Source: Clostridiales bacterium
GTDB lineage: Bacteria > Bacillota > Clostridia > Oscillospirales > Oscillospiraceae
Direction of reading: 5' to 3'
DNA length: 64,000 bases
Assembly: GCA_004556965.1 (NCBI GenBank)
Contig: SFFE01000001.1
Location: 186,001 to 250,000 of the forward strand
In this document: positions 42,331 through 50,777 of the stretch, piece after piece
Layout of the letters: each line of letters starts with the position of its first letter
How positions within the stretch are numbered: position 1 is the first letter of the stretch
Position numbers and translations under genes: made by a program
The notes under the pieces: model-generated
Told to the model about the DNA's origin: nothing
What the model saw: the letters and a program-made list of their open reading frames with translations, nothing else
The model's database searches: none

Positions 42331-44315
42331 TGGCCATCGTAAAAATGAAAAAGCTGCAGCTCATGGTCGTTCGCCAGCAGAAGGATGAGCTGCTCCGGGA
42401 CCTGACGATTCTGGGCTGCGTCGAGGTGACCGATCCGGATGCGTTTTTCGAGGACGAGGAAGCTGCCTCGTGCCTGCATCACGAATCCGGAAATCTGGTC
42501 GAAGCCCGCTCCGATCAGACCCGACTGGTCAACGGACTCAAATTGCTGGACAAATATGCCCCGGTTAAATCCAAGCTGCTCAGTTCCCACCCGGAAGTGA
42601 CTGAGGCGGATTTTCTGGACGACGCCGCGCTGCAGGAAGAGCTTGCGGCCGCAAAGGCGCTGGAAGAGCTGGAAGCGCAGGTCCGCCGTCTCAGCGGCGA
42701 GGAGAGTAAGCTGCGTGCCGCCATTGAGGCGCTGCGCCCGTGGACGGCGCTGGAGCTGCCGCTCGAAACGGCGGGCACGGCGCGCACGGTGATTCTGCTC
42801 GGCATGCTTCCGGCAGCGGCGGACTTGCAGGAAGCCCGGAAAGCGCTGGAAGATGCGGCACCGGAGTCGGAGCTGTTTGAGGTATCTGCGGACAAGGAGC
42901 AGCACTATGTGGTGCTGGTCTGCCTGAAGGAAGCGCAGACAGAGGCGCTCGCTGCGCTGCGTACGTTTGGCTATGCGTTTTCAAACGTCGGCGGTATGAC
43001 CGGTACGGCGAAGGAGAACATCGACGCCTGCACGGCGGAGATCGCCTCCATTACCAAGCAGCGCGTCGCGGTCGAGGCGGAAATCGCGGCCTACGGGACG
43101 CACCGCGACGCTTTCAAGCTCAGCATTGACCGCATGACGGTGAAGATCGCCAGAGCAGAGGCGGAGGACTGCCTCGTCGGAACGGACCGCGTCGTGTGCA
43201 TGCGCGGCTGGCTGACCGCGCCAGAGGAGGAAAAACTCGCGCAGACGCTCGCCAAGTATGACTGCTCGTGGGAGCTGCAGGACCCCGTCGAGGATGAATA
43301 TCCGGACGTTCCAGTCAAGCTGAAAAACAACAAGGTGACCGAAGCGCTGAACATGGTCACGAATATGTACAGCCTGCCGGCCTACGGCACGGTGGACCCG
43401 AACCCGCTGATGACGCCGTTTTTCGTATTATTCTATGGTATCATGATGGCGGATATGGGCTACGGCCTGCTGATGGTCATCGCGGCGCTCGTGGCGCTCA
43501 AGGTGATGCGGCCGAAGCGGGGAACGAAGTATTTCTGCAAGCTGCTGCTGGAATGCGGCATCTCGACCTTTGTTCTCGGCATCGTGACAGGCGGTTTCTT
43601 CGGCAACGCCATCCCGACGCTGGCGAACATGTTCACCGGCCACGATGTGCCGCTCGGTATCCTGAGCAAACCGCTGCTGGACCCGCTTACGCAGACGACG
43701 ACGATCCTCGTCGGCGCCATGGCGCTCGGCTTCATCCAGCTTGTCACCGGCATGGTCGTCAGCTTCGTGGAGAAGGCGAAAGCAGGAAACCTCGCGGACG
43801 GCATTTTCGAGGAGGGTATCTGGTGGGTCATCTTCATCGGTCTTGCGCTGTTCCTGCTGAAGATCGGCAACATCGGGGGTGTCCCGGTTGTGCTGTGCAT
43901 CGGCGGCTTGATGCTGCTGTACGGCTCCGGGCGGCACGCCAAGGGCTTCGGTAAGGTCACGGCTGTGTTCGGCGAGATCTACAACGGACTCACCGGCTGG
44001 TTCGGCGACATTCTGTCCTATTCCCGTCTGATGGCGCTGATGCTGGCGGGCAGCGTAATTGCGCAGGTGTTCAACACCCTCGCGGCGATGCCGTCTCAGG
44101 GCGGCGTCACCGTGGTGTCCATTCTGGTGTTCCTTGTGATCTTCCTGGTTGGCCATGCGCTGAACTTCGGCCTCAACCTGCTGGGCTGCTTCGTGCACGA
44201 CCTTCGTCTGCAGTGCCTGGAGTTCTTCGGCAAGTTCTATGTGGACGGCGGAAAGCCCTTCCGCCCGCTGGAGATCAACACCAAGTACGTAGACGTGGAA
44301 AACCACGATTTTTAA
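42330..44315 (+). CDS. ntpI: V-type ATPase subunit I (stator membrane subunit a)
   Basis: A 661-residue protein. The N-terminal half (about 1-320) is a soluble arm of long helices that contacts the stalks; the C-terminal half has about eight membrane helices including FFVLFYGIMMADMGYGLLM and DILSYSRLMALMLAGSVIA, the latter holding the essential Arg that faces the rotor ring, and GHALNFGLNLLGCFVHDLRLQ. The tail EFFGKFYVDGGKPFRPL is diagnostic. Second gene of the operon; 53 bp to the K gene. Confidence 0.95.
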   Translation: MAIVKMKKLQLMVVRQQKDELLRDLTILGCVEVTDPDAFFEDEEAASCLHHESGNLVEARSDQTRLVNGLKLLDKYAPVKSKLLSSHPEVTEADFLDDAALQEELAAAKALEELEAQVRRLSGEESKLRAAIEALRPWTALELPLETAGTARTVILLGMLPAAADLQEARKALEDAAPESELFEVSADKEQHYVVLVCLKEAQTEALAALRTFGYAFSNVGGMTGTAKENIDACTAEIASITKQRVAVEAEIAAYGTHRDAFKLSIDRMTVKIARAEAEDCLVGTDRVVCMRGWLTAPEEEKLAQTLAKYDCSWELQDPVEDEYPDVPVKLKNNKVTEALNMVTNMYSLPAYGTVDPNPLMTPFFVLFYGIMMADMGYGLLMVIAALVALKVMRPKRGTKYFCKLLLECGISTFVLGIVTGGFFGNAIPTLANMFTGHDVPLGILSKPLLDPLTQTTTILVGAMALGFIQLVTGMVVSFVEKAKAGNLADGIFEEGIWWVIFIGLALFLLKIGNIGGVPVVLCIGGLMLLYGSGRHAKGFGKVTAVFGEIYNGLTGWFGDILSYSRLMALMLAGSVIAQVFNTLAAMPSQGGVTVVSILVFLVIFLVGHALNFGLNLLGCFVHDLRLQCLEFFGKFYVDGGKPFRPLEINTKYVDVENHDF

Positions 44316-44368
44316 TTCATCCGAATATGCAAAATTAAAAGTGAGATAAATTAAGGAGGAAATTCAAA

Positions 44369-44857
44369 ATGTCATTTATGGAATCCATCGGCGGCCTCGC
44401 AATCGGCCTGCTCGGCGCTGCCCTCGCAGCACTTCTCGCATGCATCGGCTCTGCTAAGGGCACCGGCATCGCCGGCGAAGCGGGCGCTGGCCTCGTTTCC
44501 GAGGATCCGTCCAAGTTCGGTAAAGCGATGATTATGCAGGTCATCCCCGGCACGCAGGGCCTGTACGGCTTCGTTATCTGGTTTCTCGCGCAGTCCCAGA
44601 TCTTCAGCGCCTACCATGCGGCGGGCGATGTGATGACGGTTGCGCAGGGCATGCAGTACCTCGGCGCCTGCCTGCCGATCGCACTCGGCGGCCTGCTGTC
44701 CGCCATCGCACAGGGCAAGGTTGCCGCTGCTTCCATCAACATCCTCGCCAAGAAGCCGGACGACTGGTCCAAGGGCATGATTTTCTGCATCACCGTCGAG
44801 TTCTACGCCATCCTGTGCCTGCTTGCATCCTTCCTGATGCTCAACGGCCTGAAGTAA
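44369..44857 (+). CDS. ntpK: V-type ATPase subunit K (rotor ring, sodium type)
   Basis: A 162-residue proteolipid with four membrane helices (two hairpins fused). The ion site is readable: PGTQGLYGF (Thr62, Gln63), AIAQGKVAAAS (Gln115) and ITVEFYAI (Glu144) are the same residues that hold sodium in the Enterococcus hirae ring (Thr64, Gln65, Gln110, Glu139). This argues for sodium rather than proton transport. Only one hairpin keeps the acidic ion-binding residue, as expected for V-type K subunits. Ribosome site aaggagg. Confidence 0.95.
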   Translation: MSFMESIGGLAIGLLGAALAALLACIGSAKGTGIAGEAGAGLVSEDPSKFGKAMIMQVIPGTQGLYGFVIWFLAQSQIFSAYHAAGDVMTVAQGMQYLGACLPIALGGLLSAIAQGKVAAASINILAKKPDDWSKGMIFCITVEFYAILCLLASFLMLNGLK

Positions 44858-44892
44858 GCGAAAACCCTCTTCAAACAGAAGGGAACGATTCT

Positions 44893-45492
44893 ATGACTGG
44901 TATTGAAAAAATCACCGGACGCATCGAAGCGGACGCGAGAGCGGAGGCGGCGGCCATCACGGCGGAAGCCAATGCCAAGTGCGCGGAGATCCGTGCGGAA
45001 TACGACAAAAAGGCGCAGGACGAGTACTGGACGCGCGTCCGCGCCGGCGTGAAAGAGTGCGAAGACCGCGCGCAGCGCATGGGCAGAATGGCGGAAATGG
45101 AGGCCAGAAAAAGCACGCTGAGCCTCAAGCAGACCATGGTCAGCGAAGCGTTTGACCGCGCTGTTGAAATGATCTGTACCATGCCGAAGGACGAGTACGT
45201 CGCGGTCATGGCTAAGCTCGCTGCGAAGGCGGCGGTCACCGGCAATGAGGCGGTCGTGTTCAACGGCAAGGATCAGCAGGTTTGCGGCGCGGAGATCGTC
45301 GCGGCGGCCAATGCGATCCTTGCGAAGAACGGCGGCGCCGCCAACCTCACCATGAGCGGCGAGACCCGCGATATCTGCGCCGGGTTTGTGCTGCAGGAGG
45401 GCGATGTGGAGATCAACTGCGCCGTGGAGGTTCTTGCAGAGCTCTGCCGCAGCGATCTGGCCGCACAGGTTGCCGAGGTCATGTTCGGCTGA
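44893..45492 (+). CDS. ntpE: V-type ATPase subunit E (peripheral stalk)
   Basis: A 199-residue protein: a long N-terminal charged helix (IEADARAEAAAITAEANAK...) that pairs with subunit H, and a C-terminal globular domain ending in VEVLAELCRSDLAAQVAEVMF that contacts the A3B3 head. The start is the ATG after aaggga; codons further upstream lie in the subunit K gene. Two hairpins lie between it and the C gene. Confidence 0.9.
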   Translation: MTGIEKITGRIEADARAEAAAITAEANAKCAEIRAEYDKKAQDEYWTRVRAGVKECEDRAQRMGRMAEMEARKSTLSLKQTMVSEAFDRAVEMICTMPKDEYVAVMAKLAAKAAVTGNEAVVFNGKDQQVCGAEIVAAANAILAKNGGAANLTMSGETRDICAGFVLQEGDVEINCAVEVLAELCRSDLAAQVAEVMFG

Positions 45493-45502
45493 CAGGCCTG
45501 AT

Positions 45503-45559
45503 CCCCGCCGTGCGCGGGGCAGGTAACACATCCTATATGGGGCATCCGCTGCGGATGCC
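45503..45559 (+). promoter_or_regulatory. Pair of intergenic hairpins in the V-ATPase operon
   Basis: Hairpin one: ccccgc (45503-45508) / gcgggg (45514-45519). Hairpin two: ggcatccgc (45541-45549) / gcggatgcc (45551-45559), a 9-bp perfect stem with a 1-nt formal loop. Neither has a T run, so mRNA processing or stability is more likely than termination. The ribosome site of the next gene starts 6 bp later. Confidence 0.5.
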
Positions 45560-45578
45560 GCATGAGGGAGGAACGGAA

Positions 45579-46580
45579 TTGTCTAAAGTAAAAGATACAA
45601 GTTACCTTGCAATCACGGCAATGCTGGCAGCCCGCGAGACCAGGATGCTTTCCGCCGAGCGCATGGAGCGCATGATCGACGCGCCCACGAACGACGAGGC
45701 GGCCAAAACGCTGGAGGAATGCGGCTACGGCGATCTGTCCGGCCTGAGCGCGAAGGAAGTCAACGCAGCGCTGGAAGCACGCATCGCGGCGGTGTTCACG
45801 GAGCTGGAAAACATGGTTCCGGAGCGCGAGCTGGTGCAGCTCTTCCGCCTGAAGTACGATTACCACAACGCAAAAACGCTCATGAAGGCGCAGGCCGCCG
45901 GCGTCGATGGCAGCGCCCTCCTCTCGCAGCGGGGGAACGTGCCCGTGGCCGTGATGAAGAACGCTTTCGTAAACGAGGATTACAGCGACGTGCCGCCCAT
46001 GCTGGCGGAGGCCATGCAGGAAGCGGCGGGCATCCTGTCGCGCACCGCGAACCCGCAGCTCGCGGACTTCGCAATGGATCGGGCGTACTTTGCACAGATG
46101 CTGTCGCTGGCGGAAGCGATTAACGACGGCGGCTTCACGGTCGGCTACGTCCGCCTGCAGATCGACAGCGCCAATCTCCGCGCCGCGGTGCGCACGCACC
46201 GCATGGGGAAGGACAACGACTTCCTCAAGACGGCGCTCATCTCCGGCGGCACGATCGGCACGGACCGCGTTGCGGCGGCGTCCGATTCCGCTGAGACGCT
46301 CGCGGGGCTGTACAACATGACGTGGCTGTCTCAGGCGGCGGCGTCCGGCGCGGTTGCGATGAACGGCGGCTCGCTCACGGAGTTTGAGCTGCTGTGCGAC
46401 AATGCGCTGCTGGACTATGTCCGCGAGGCGAAGCGGAAGAGTTTCGGCGCCGCGCACGTGTGCGCCTATCTCGCCGCGATGGAAAGCGAGATCACGGCCG
46501 CCAGAATGATCCTGACGGGCAGACTTTCGGGACTTGAGCCCGGAGTCATCCGGGAAAGGCTGCGTGAAACCTATGCTTAA
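45579..46580 (+). CDS. ntpC: V-type ATPase subunit C (d-type rotor-stalk connector)
   Basis: A 333-residue, all-helical protein with the funnel fold of V-ATPase subunit C/d, which links the central stalk to the K ring. Typical segments are DTSYLAITAMLAARETRML at the start and KSFGAAHVCAYLAAMESEI near the end. It starts with TTG, 8 bp after gggagg; no in-frame ATG fits as well. It overlaps the F-subunit gene by 8 bp. Confidence 0.9.
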   Translation: MSKVKDTSYLAITAMLAARETRMLSAERMERMIDAPTNDEAAKTLEECGYGDLSGLSAKEVNAALEARIAAVFTELENMVPERELVQLFRLKYDYHNAKTLMKAQAAGVDGSALLSQRGNVPVAVMKNAFVNEDYSDVPPMLAEAMQEAAGILSRTANPQLADFAMDRAYFAQMLSLAEAINDGGFTVGYVRLQIDSANLRAAVRTHRMGKDNDFLKTALISGGTIGTDRVAAASDSAETLAGLYNMTWLSQAAASGAVAMNGGSLTEFELLCDNALLDYVREAKRKSFGAAHVCAYLAAMESEITAARMILTGRLSGLEPGVIRERLRETYA

Positions 46581-46887
46581 AATTGCAGTTGTCGGCGGCG
46601 CAGAGACCGTTATGGGCTTCAAAGCACTGGGACTGGAAGCGTGTCCGGTCGCCAACGCCGAGGAAGCGCGCAGGACGCTCCACCGTCTGACCAGAGAATC
46701 CGAGGACTACGCCATCATCTACATCGAAGAGAATCTGGCGCAGGAACTCGAACGCGAAATCGACAAATACAAAGATGTCCCCAAGCCCGCGATCATTTTG
46801 ATCCCCGGCAGGGAAGGCCCCCTCGGCCTTGGCCAGTCCGCGCTGAAGGCGGCGGTCGAGCGAGCGGTCGGCTCCGATATCCTTTAA
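46573..46887 (+). CDS. ntpG: V-type ATPase subunit F (central stalk)
   Basis: A 104-residue Rossmann-like protein (KIAVVGGAETVMGFKALG, YAIIYIEENLAQELEREI, KPAIILIPGREGP) that binds subunit D in the rotor shaft. The ATG overlaps the end of the C gene. Its C-terminal SALKAAVERAVGSDIL helix is the usual one for this family. Confidence 0.93.
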   Translation: MLKIAVVGGAETVMGFKALGLEACPVANAEEARRTLHRLTRESEDYAIIYIEENLAQELEREIDKYKDVPKPAIILIPGREGPLGLGQSALKAAVERAVGSDIL

Positions 46888-46905
46888 GGAAAGGAAGAAT
46901 GTACA

Positions 46906-48675
46906 TTGAGCGGAACAATTACCAAAGTTTCCGGCCCGCTGGTCGTCGCGGAAGGTCTGGCTGATGCGAACGTCTCCGACGTTGTCCGCGTCGGCGAGCA
47001 GCGACTCATTGGCGAGATTCTGAATATGACGGGCGACAGCGCGTCGATTCAGGTTTATGAAGAAACCTCCGGCCTTGGCCCCGGCGCGCACGTCGAGACC
47101 ACCGGAATGCCCCTGTCCGTCGAGCTTGGCCCCGGCATGCTGGAGAACATCTACGACGGCATCCAGCGTCCGCTTCCGGAGATCCGCGATCTGACCGGCT
47201 CCAACATCACCCGCGGCATCGAGGTGCCCGCGCTCAACCGCGAGCGCAGATGGCAGTTCGTCCCGACGGTCGAGGTCGGCGCGATGGTGACCGGCGGCGA
47301 CGTGATCGGCACCGTGCAGGAGACCAGCGCGATCCTGCACAAGATCATGGTTCCCCCGCGCATGAAGGGCACCATCAAGGCCATCACCGGCGGCGAGTTC
47401 ACCGTGGACGAGACCGTCGCGGTGCTCACCGACGAGCAAGGCAACGACCACGAACTGAACATGATCCAGCGCTGGCCGGTGCGTATCGCGCGCCCCTATG
47501 CGCAGAAGTTCGCGCCCAACAAGCCCATGAACAGCGGCCAGCGTATCATTGATACCCTGTTCCCGATCGCCAAGGGCGGCACGGCGGCCGTCCCCGGCCC
47601 GTTCGGCAGCGGCAAGACCGTTGTGCAGCACCAGCTTGCAAAGTGGTCGGACGTGGACATCGTCGTCTACATCGGCTGCGGCGAGCGCGGCAACGAGATG
47701 ACCGACGTTCTGATGGAGTTCCCGGAGCTGACCGACCCGCGCAATGGCGAGCCCCTCATGAAGCGCACCGTCCTGATTGCCAACACCTCCGATATGCCCG
47801 TTGCGGCGCGTGAGGCTTCCATTTACACCGGCATCACCATCGCGGAGTACTTCCGCGACATGGGCTATGACGTCGCCGTTCTGGCCGACTCCACCTCCCG
47901 CTGGGCGGAAGCGCTGCGTGAGATGTCCGGCCGTCTGGAGGAGATGCCCGGCGAAGAAGGCTACCCGGCCTACCTCGCCTCCCGTATCGCACAGTTCTAC
48001 GAAAGAGCCGGCTGCGTCCGCTGCATGGGCTCCGACGACCGCCGCGGCTCCGTCACCGCCATCGGCGCTGTCTCGCCTCCGGGCGGCGACATTTCCGAGC
48101 CGGTCTCGCAGGCGACCATGCGTATCGTCAAGGTCTTCTGGGCGCTCGATTCCAGCCTTGCCTATGCGCGTCATTTCCCGGCCATCAACTGGCTGACGTC
48201 CTATTCGCTGTACGTCGATTCCCTCAAGCCGTGGTACGAAGAGACCTTCGGCCCGGAGTATATGAAAAACCGCGATAAGGCCATGAGCATTCTGCAGCAG
48301 GAATCCGAGCTGCAGGAGATCGTCCGCCTCGTCGGTCAGGACGCGCTCTCCCCGGAGGACCGCCTGACGATGGAGACGGCCAAGATGATCCGCGAGGACT
48401 TCCTCCAGCAGAACGCGTTCGTCGATATCGACAGCTATTCCGAGTACAAGCGCCAGTTCATGCTGCTGCACCTGATTTTGCAGTATGACGTCGAGTGCCG
48501 TGAGGCGCTGGCGAAGGGCGCGCCGATGAACAAGCTCTTTGCCATCCCCGCCCGCGTCGATATCGGCCGCGCGAAGAACGTGCCGAGCGAGGAGTACGAG
48601 GCTGTCTACACCAAGATCGGCACGGATATGACCGCGCAGATCAAGGAGATTGTTGCCGGAGGTGAGGAGCAGTGA
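46906..48675 (+). CDS. ntpA: V-type ATPase catalytic subunit A
   Basis: A 589-residue catalytic subunit. Walker A is GPFGSGKTVVQHQLAK; the bulge domain inserted near residues 115-190 and YIGCGERGNEMTDVLMEFPEL are typical of A subunits. TTG start after ggaaagg, with no in-frame ATG nearby. The C-terminal helical domain ends in KEIVAGGEEQ and overlaps the start of subunit B (GTGA). It hydrolyses ATP in an A3B3 head to drive ion export. Confidence 0.97.
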   Translation: MSGTITKVSGPLVVAEGLADANVSDVVRVGEQRLIGEILNMTGDSASIQVYEETSGLGPGAHVETTGMPLSVELGPGMLENIYDGIQRPLPEIRDLTGSNITRGIEVPALNRERRWQFVPTVEVGAMVTGGDVIGTVQETSAILHKIMVPPRMKGTIKAITGGEFTVDETVAVLTDEQGNDHELNMIQRWPVRIARPYAQKFAPNKPMNSGQRIIDTLFPIAKGGTAAVPGPFGSGKTVVQHQLAKWSDVDIVVYIGCGERGNEMTDVLMEFPELTDPRNGEPLMKRTVLIANTSDMPVAAREASIYTGITIAEYFRDMGYDVAVLADSTSRWAEALREMSGRLEEMPGEEGYPAYLASRIAQFYERAGCVRCMGSDDRRGSVTAIGAVSPPGGDISEPVSQATMRIVKVFWALDSSLAYARHFPAINWLTSYSLYVDSLKPWYEETFGPEYMKNRDKAMSILQQESELQEIVRLVGQDALSPEDRLTMETAKMIREDFLQQNAFVDIDSYSEYKRQFMLLHLILQYDVECREALAKGAPMNKLFAIPARVDIGRAKNVPSEEYEAVYTKIGTDMTAQIKEIVAGGEEQ

Positions 48676-50045
48676 TTAAAGAATATAAGACCATTCGGGA
48701 GATCGCCAGCCCTCTGATGCTGGTGCAGCAGGTCGAAGGCGTCACCTACGACGAGCTGGCCGAGATCGAGCTGCCCAACGGCGAAGTCCGCCGCTGCAAG
48801 GTGCTTGAGGTCGAGGGCGATTCGGCGGTCGTGCAGCTGTTTGAAAGCGCGCAGGGCATCAACCTCGCGCAGACCAAGGTCCGCTTCCTTGGCCACCCGC
48901 TGCAGCTCGGTGTTTCCGAGGATATGCTCGGCCGCGTCTTCAACGGCATGGGCGAGCCGATCGACGGCGGCCCGGAGATCCTGGCGGAAAAGCATCTCGA
49001 TATCAACGGCCTGCCGATGAACCCGGCGGCACGCGCCTACCCGGCAGAGTTCATCCAGACCGGCGTCTCTACCATTGACGGTCTGAACACCCTCGTCCGC
49101 GGCCAGAAGCTGCCGATCTTCTCCGCGTCCGGCCTGCCGCATGCGGCGCTGGCCGCGCAGATCGCGCGTCAGGCAAGAGTGCTGGGCGACGGTGAAAACT
49201 TCGCGGTTGTCTTTGCCGCGATCGGCATCACCTTCGAGGAATCCGAGTACTTCATTCAGGAGTTCCGCCGCACCGGCGCCATCGACCGTACGGTCGTGTT
49301 CTCGAACCTCGCCAATGACCCGGCCGTCGAGCGTATTGCAACGCCGCGTATGGCGCTGACCGCAGCCGAGTATCTGGCCTTCGAGAAGGATATGCAGGTG
49401 CTTGTCATCCTGACCGATATTACGAACTACGCTGAGGCGCTGCGCGAGGTCTCCGCTGCGAAGAAGGAAGTCCCCGGCCGCCGCGGCTACCCCGGTTACC
49501 TCTACACCGACCTTGCAACGCTGTATGAACGCGCCGGCCGCCGTCTCGGCAAGAAGGGCTCGATCACGATGATCCCGATCCTGACCATGCCGGAAGACGA
49601 CAAGACGCACCCGATCCCCGACCTGACCGGCTACATCACCGAGGGCCAGATCATTCTTTCCCGTGACCTGCACCGCAAGGGCATCGTCCCGCCGGTCGAC
49701 GTTCTGCCGAGCCTGTCGCGTCTGAAGGACAAGGGCATTGGCGAGGGCAAGACCCGCGAAGACCACTCCGGCACCATGAACCAGCTCTTCGCCGCATACT
49801 CCCGCGGCAAGGACGCTAAGGAACTCATGACCATTCTGGGCGAGGCGGCCCTGTCGGACGACGACAAGCAGTTTGCGAAGTTTGCAGACGCTTTCGAGCA
49901 GGAGTACGTCAACCAGGGCAACGAGACCAACCGCTCCATCGAGGAGACGCTGGATCTCGGCTGGAAGCTGCTGAGCCTGCTGCCGCGCACCGAACTCAAG
50001 CGCATCAAGCCCGAAATGATCGAGAAATACATGCCTGAGGCGTGA
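48672..50045 (+). CDS. ntpB: V-type ATPase non-catalytic subunit B
   Basis: A 457-residue nucleotide-binding subunit without a P-loop (its place is taken by FSASGLPHAALAAQIARQA), as expected for B subunits. EYLAFEKDMQVLVILTDITNYAEALREV and the C-terminal NRSIEETLDLGWKLLSLLPR are diagnostic. GTG start overlapping the subunit A stop codon. Confidence 0.97.
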   Translation: MIKEYKTIREIASPLMLVQQVEGVTYDELAEIELPNGEVRRCKVLEVEGDSAVVQLFESAQGINLAQTKVRFLGHPLQLGVSEDMLGRVFNGMGEPIDGGPEILAEKHLDINGLPMNPAARAYPAEFIQTGVSTIDGLNTLVRGQKLPIFSASGLPHAALAAQIARQARVLGDGENFAVVFAAIGITFEESEYFIQEFRRTGAIDRTVVFSNLANDPAVERIATPRMALTAAEYLAFEKDMQVLVILTDITNYAEALREVSAAKKEVPGRRGYPGYLYTDLATLYERAGRRLGKKGSITMIPILTMPEDDKTHPIPDLTGYITEGQIILSRDLHRKGIVPPVDVLPSLSRLKDKGIGEGKTREDHSGTMNQLFAAYSRGKDAKELMTILGEAALSDDDKQFAKFADAFEQEYVNQGNETNRSIEETLDLGWKLLSLLPRTELKRIKPEMIEKYMPEA

Positions 50046-50082
50046 CCATCGGCAGTCCGCAACAACCAAGTGAGGTGATTTG

Positions 50083-50736
50083 ATGGCAAGTACCACAATT
50101 ACCCCGACCAGAATGGTGCTCAACCAGCTCAAAGGCCGGCTGAAAACCGCTCGACGGGGTCATAAGCTCCTCAAGGATAAGCGTGACGAGCTGATGCGTC
50201 AGTTTCTCGACATCGTGCGGCTGAACAAGCAGCTTCGTGCAAAGGTCGAGCAGGGATTGACGGAGGCGTTCGGCTCTCTGTCGGTCGCGTCGGCGATCAT
50301 GTCCCCGGAAATGCTGGAGCAGGCGCTGCTGTACCCACGCCAGAGCGTCGAATTGGGCATGAGCTACAAAAACATCATGAGCGTGAACGTTCCGGTGTAT
50401 GACTTCAAGACCAAGAACAGCGACCCGTCCGAGATCTTTCCGTACGGCTTTGCGCAGACCTCCGGCGAGCTGGACGATGCGCTGGAAAAGCTGGCGCAGG
50501 TGTTCGAGGATATGCTGGAGCTGGCGCAGGTCGAGAAGACCATGCAGATGCTGGCGCAGGAGATCGAAAAGACCCGCCGCCGCGTCAACGCTCTGGAGTA
50601 TGTCATGATTCCTGAACTGGAGCAGAACATCCGCTACATCTCGATGAAGCTGGATGAAAACGAAAGCTCTACCAAGGTGCGTCTGATGAAGGTCAAGGAA
50701 ATGGTCCTTGAGGACGCGCACCACTACAAGCAATAA
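50083..50736 (+). CDS. ntpD: V-type ATPase subunit D (central shaft)
   Basis: A 217-residue coiled-coil protein: TPTRMVLNQLKGRLKTARRGHKLLKDKRDELM at the N-terminus and RRRVNALEYVMIPELEQNIRYI in the C-terminal helix, the two arms of the rotor shaft in the A3B3 head. The start is ATG 50083 after tgaggtg. Last gene of the operon; order F-I-K-E-C-G-A-B-D as in Enterococcus hirae, with no H or J genes after it. Confidence 0.95.
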   Translation: MASTTITPTRMVLNQLKGRLKTARRGHKLLKDKRDELMRQFLDIVRLNKQLRAKVEQGLTEAFGSLSVASAIMSPEMLEQALLYPRQSVELGMSYKNIMSVNVPVYDFKTKNSDPSEIFPYGFAQTSGELDDALEKLAQVFEDMLELAQVEKTMQMLAQEIEKTRRRVNALEYVMIPELEQNIRYISMKLDENESSTKVRLMKVKEMVLEDAHHYKQ

Positions 50737-50740
50737 CCAG

Positions 50741-50777
50741 GTAAAAACCACCCTGCCGCCGGCAGGGTGGTTTTTAC
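50741..50777. terminator. Terminator of the V-ATPase operon
   Basis: Perfect 17-bp stem (gtaaaaaccaccctgcc / ggcagggtggtttttac) with a 3-nt loop; A and T tracts on both sides make it work for the convergent gene too. Confidence 0.93.

Noticed and set aside
46546..48471. 641-codon minus-strand frame opposite the V-ATPase A gene
   Set aside because: Antisense shadow of a highly conserved catalytic subunit.
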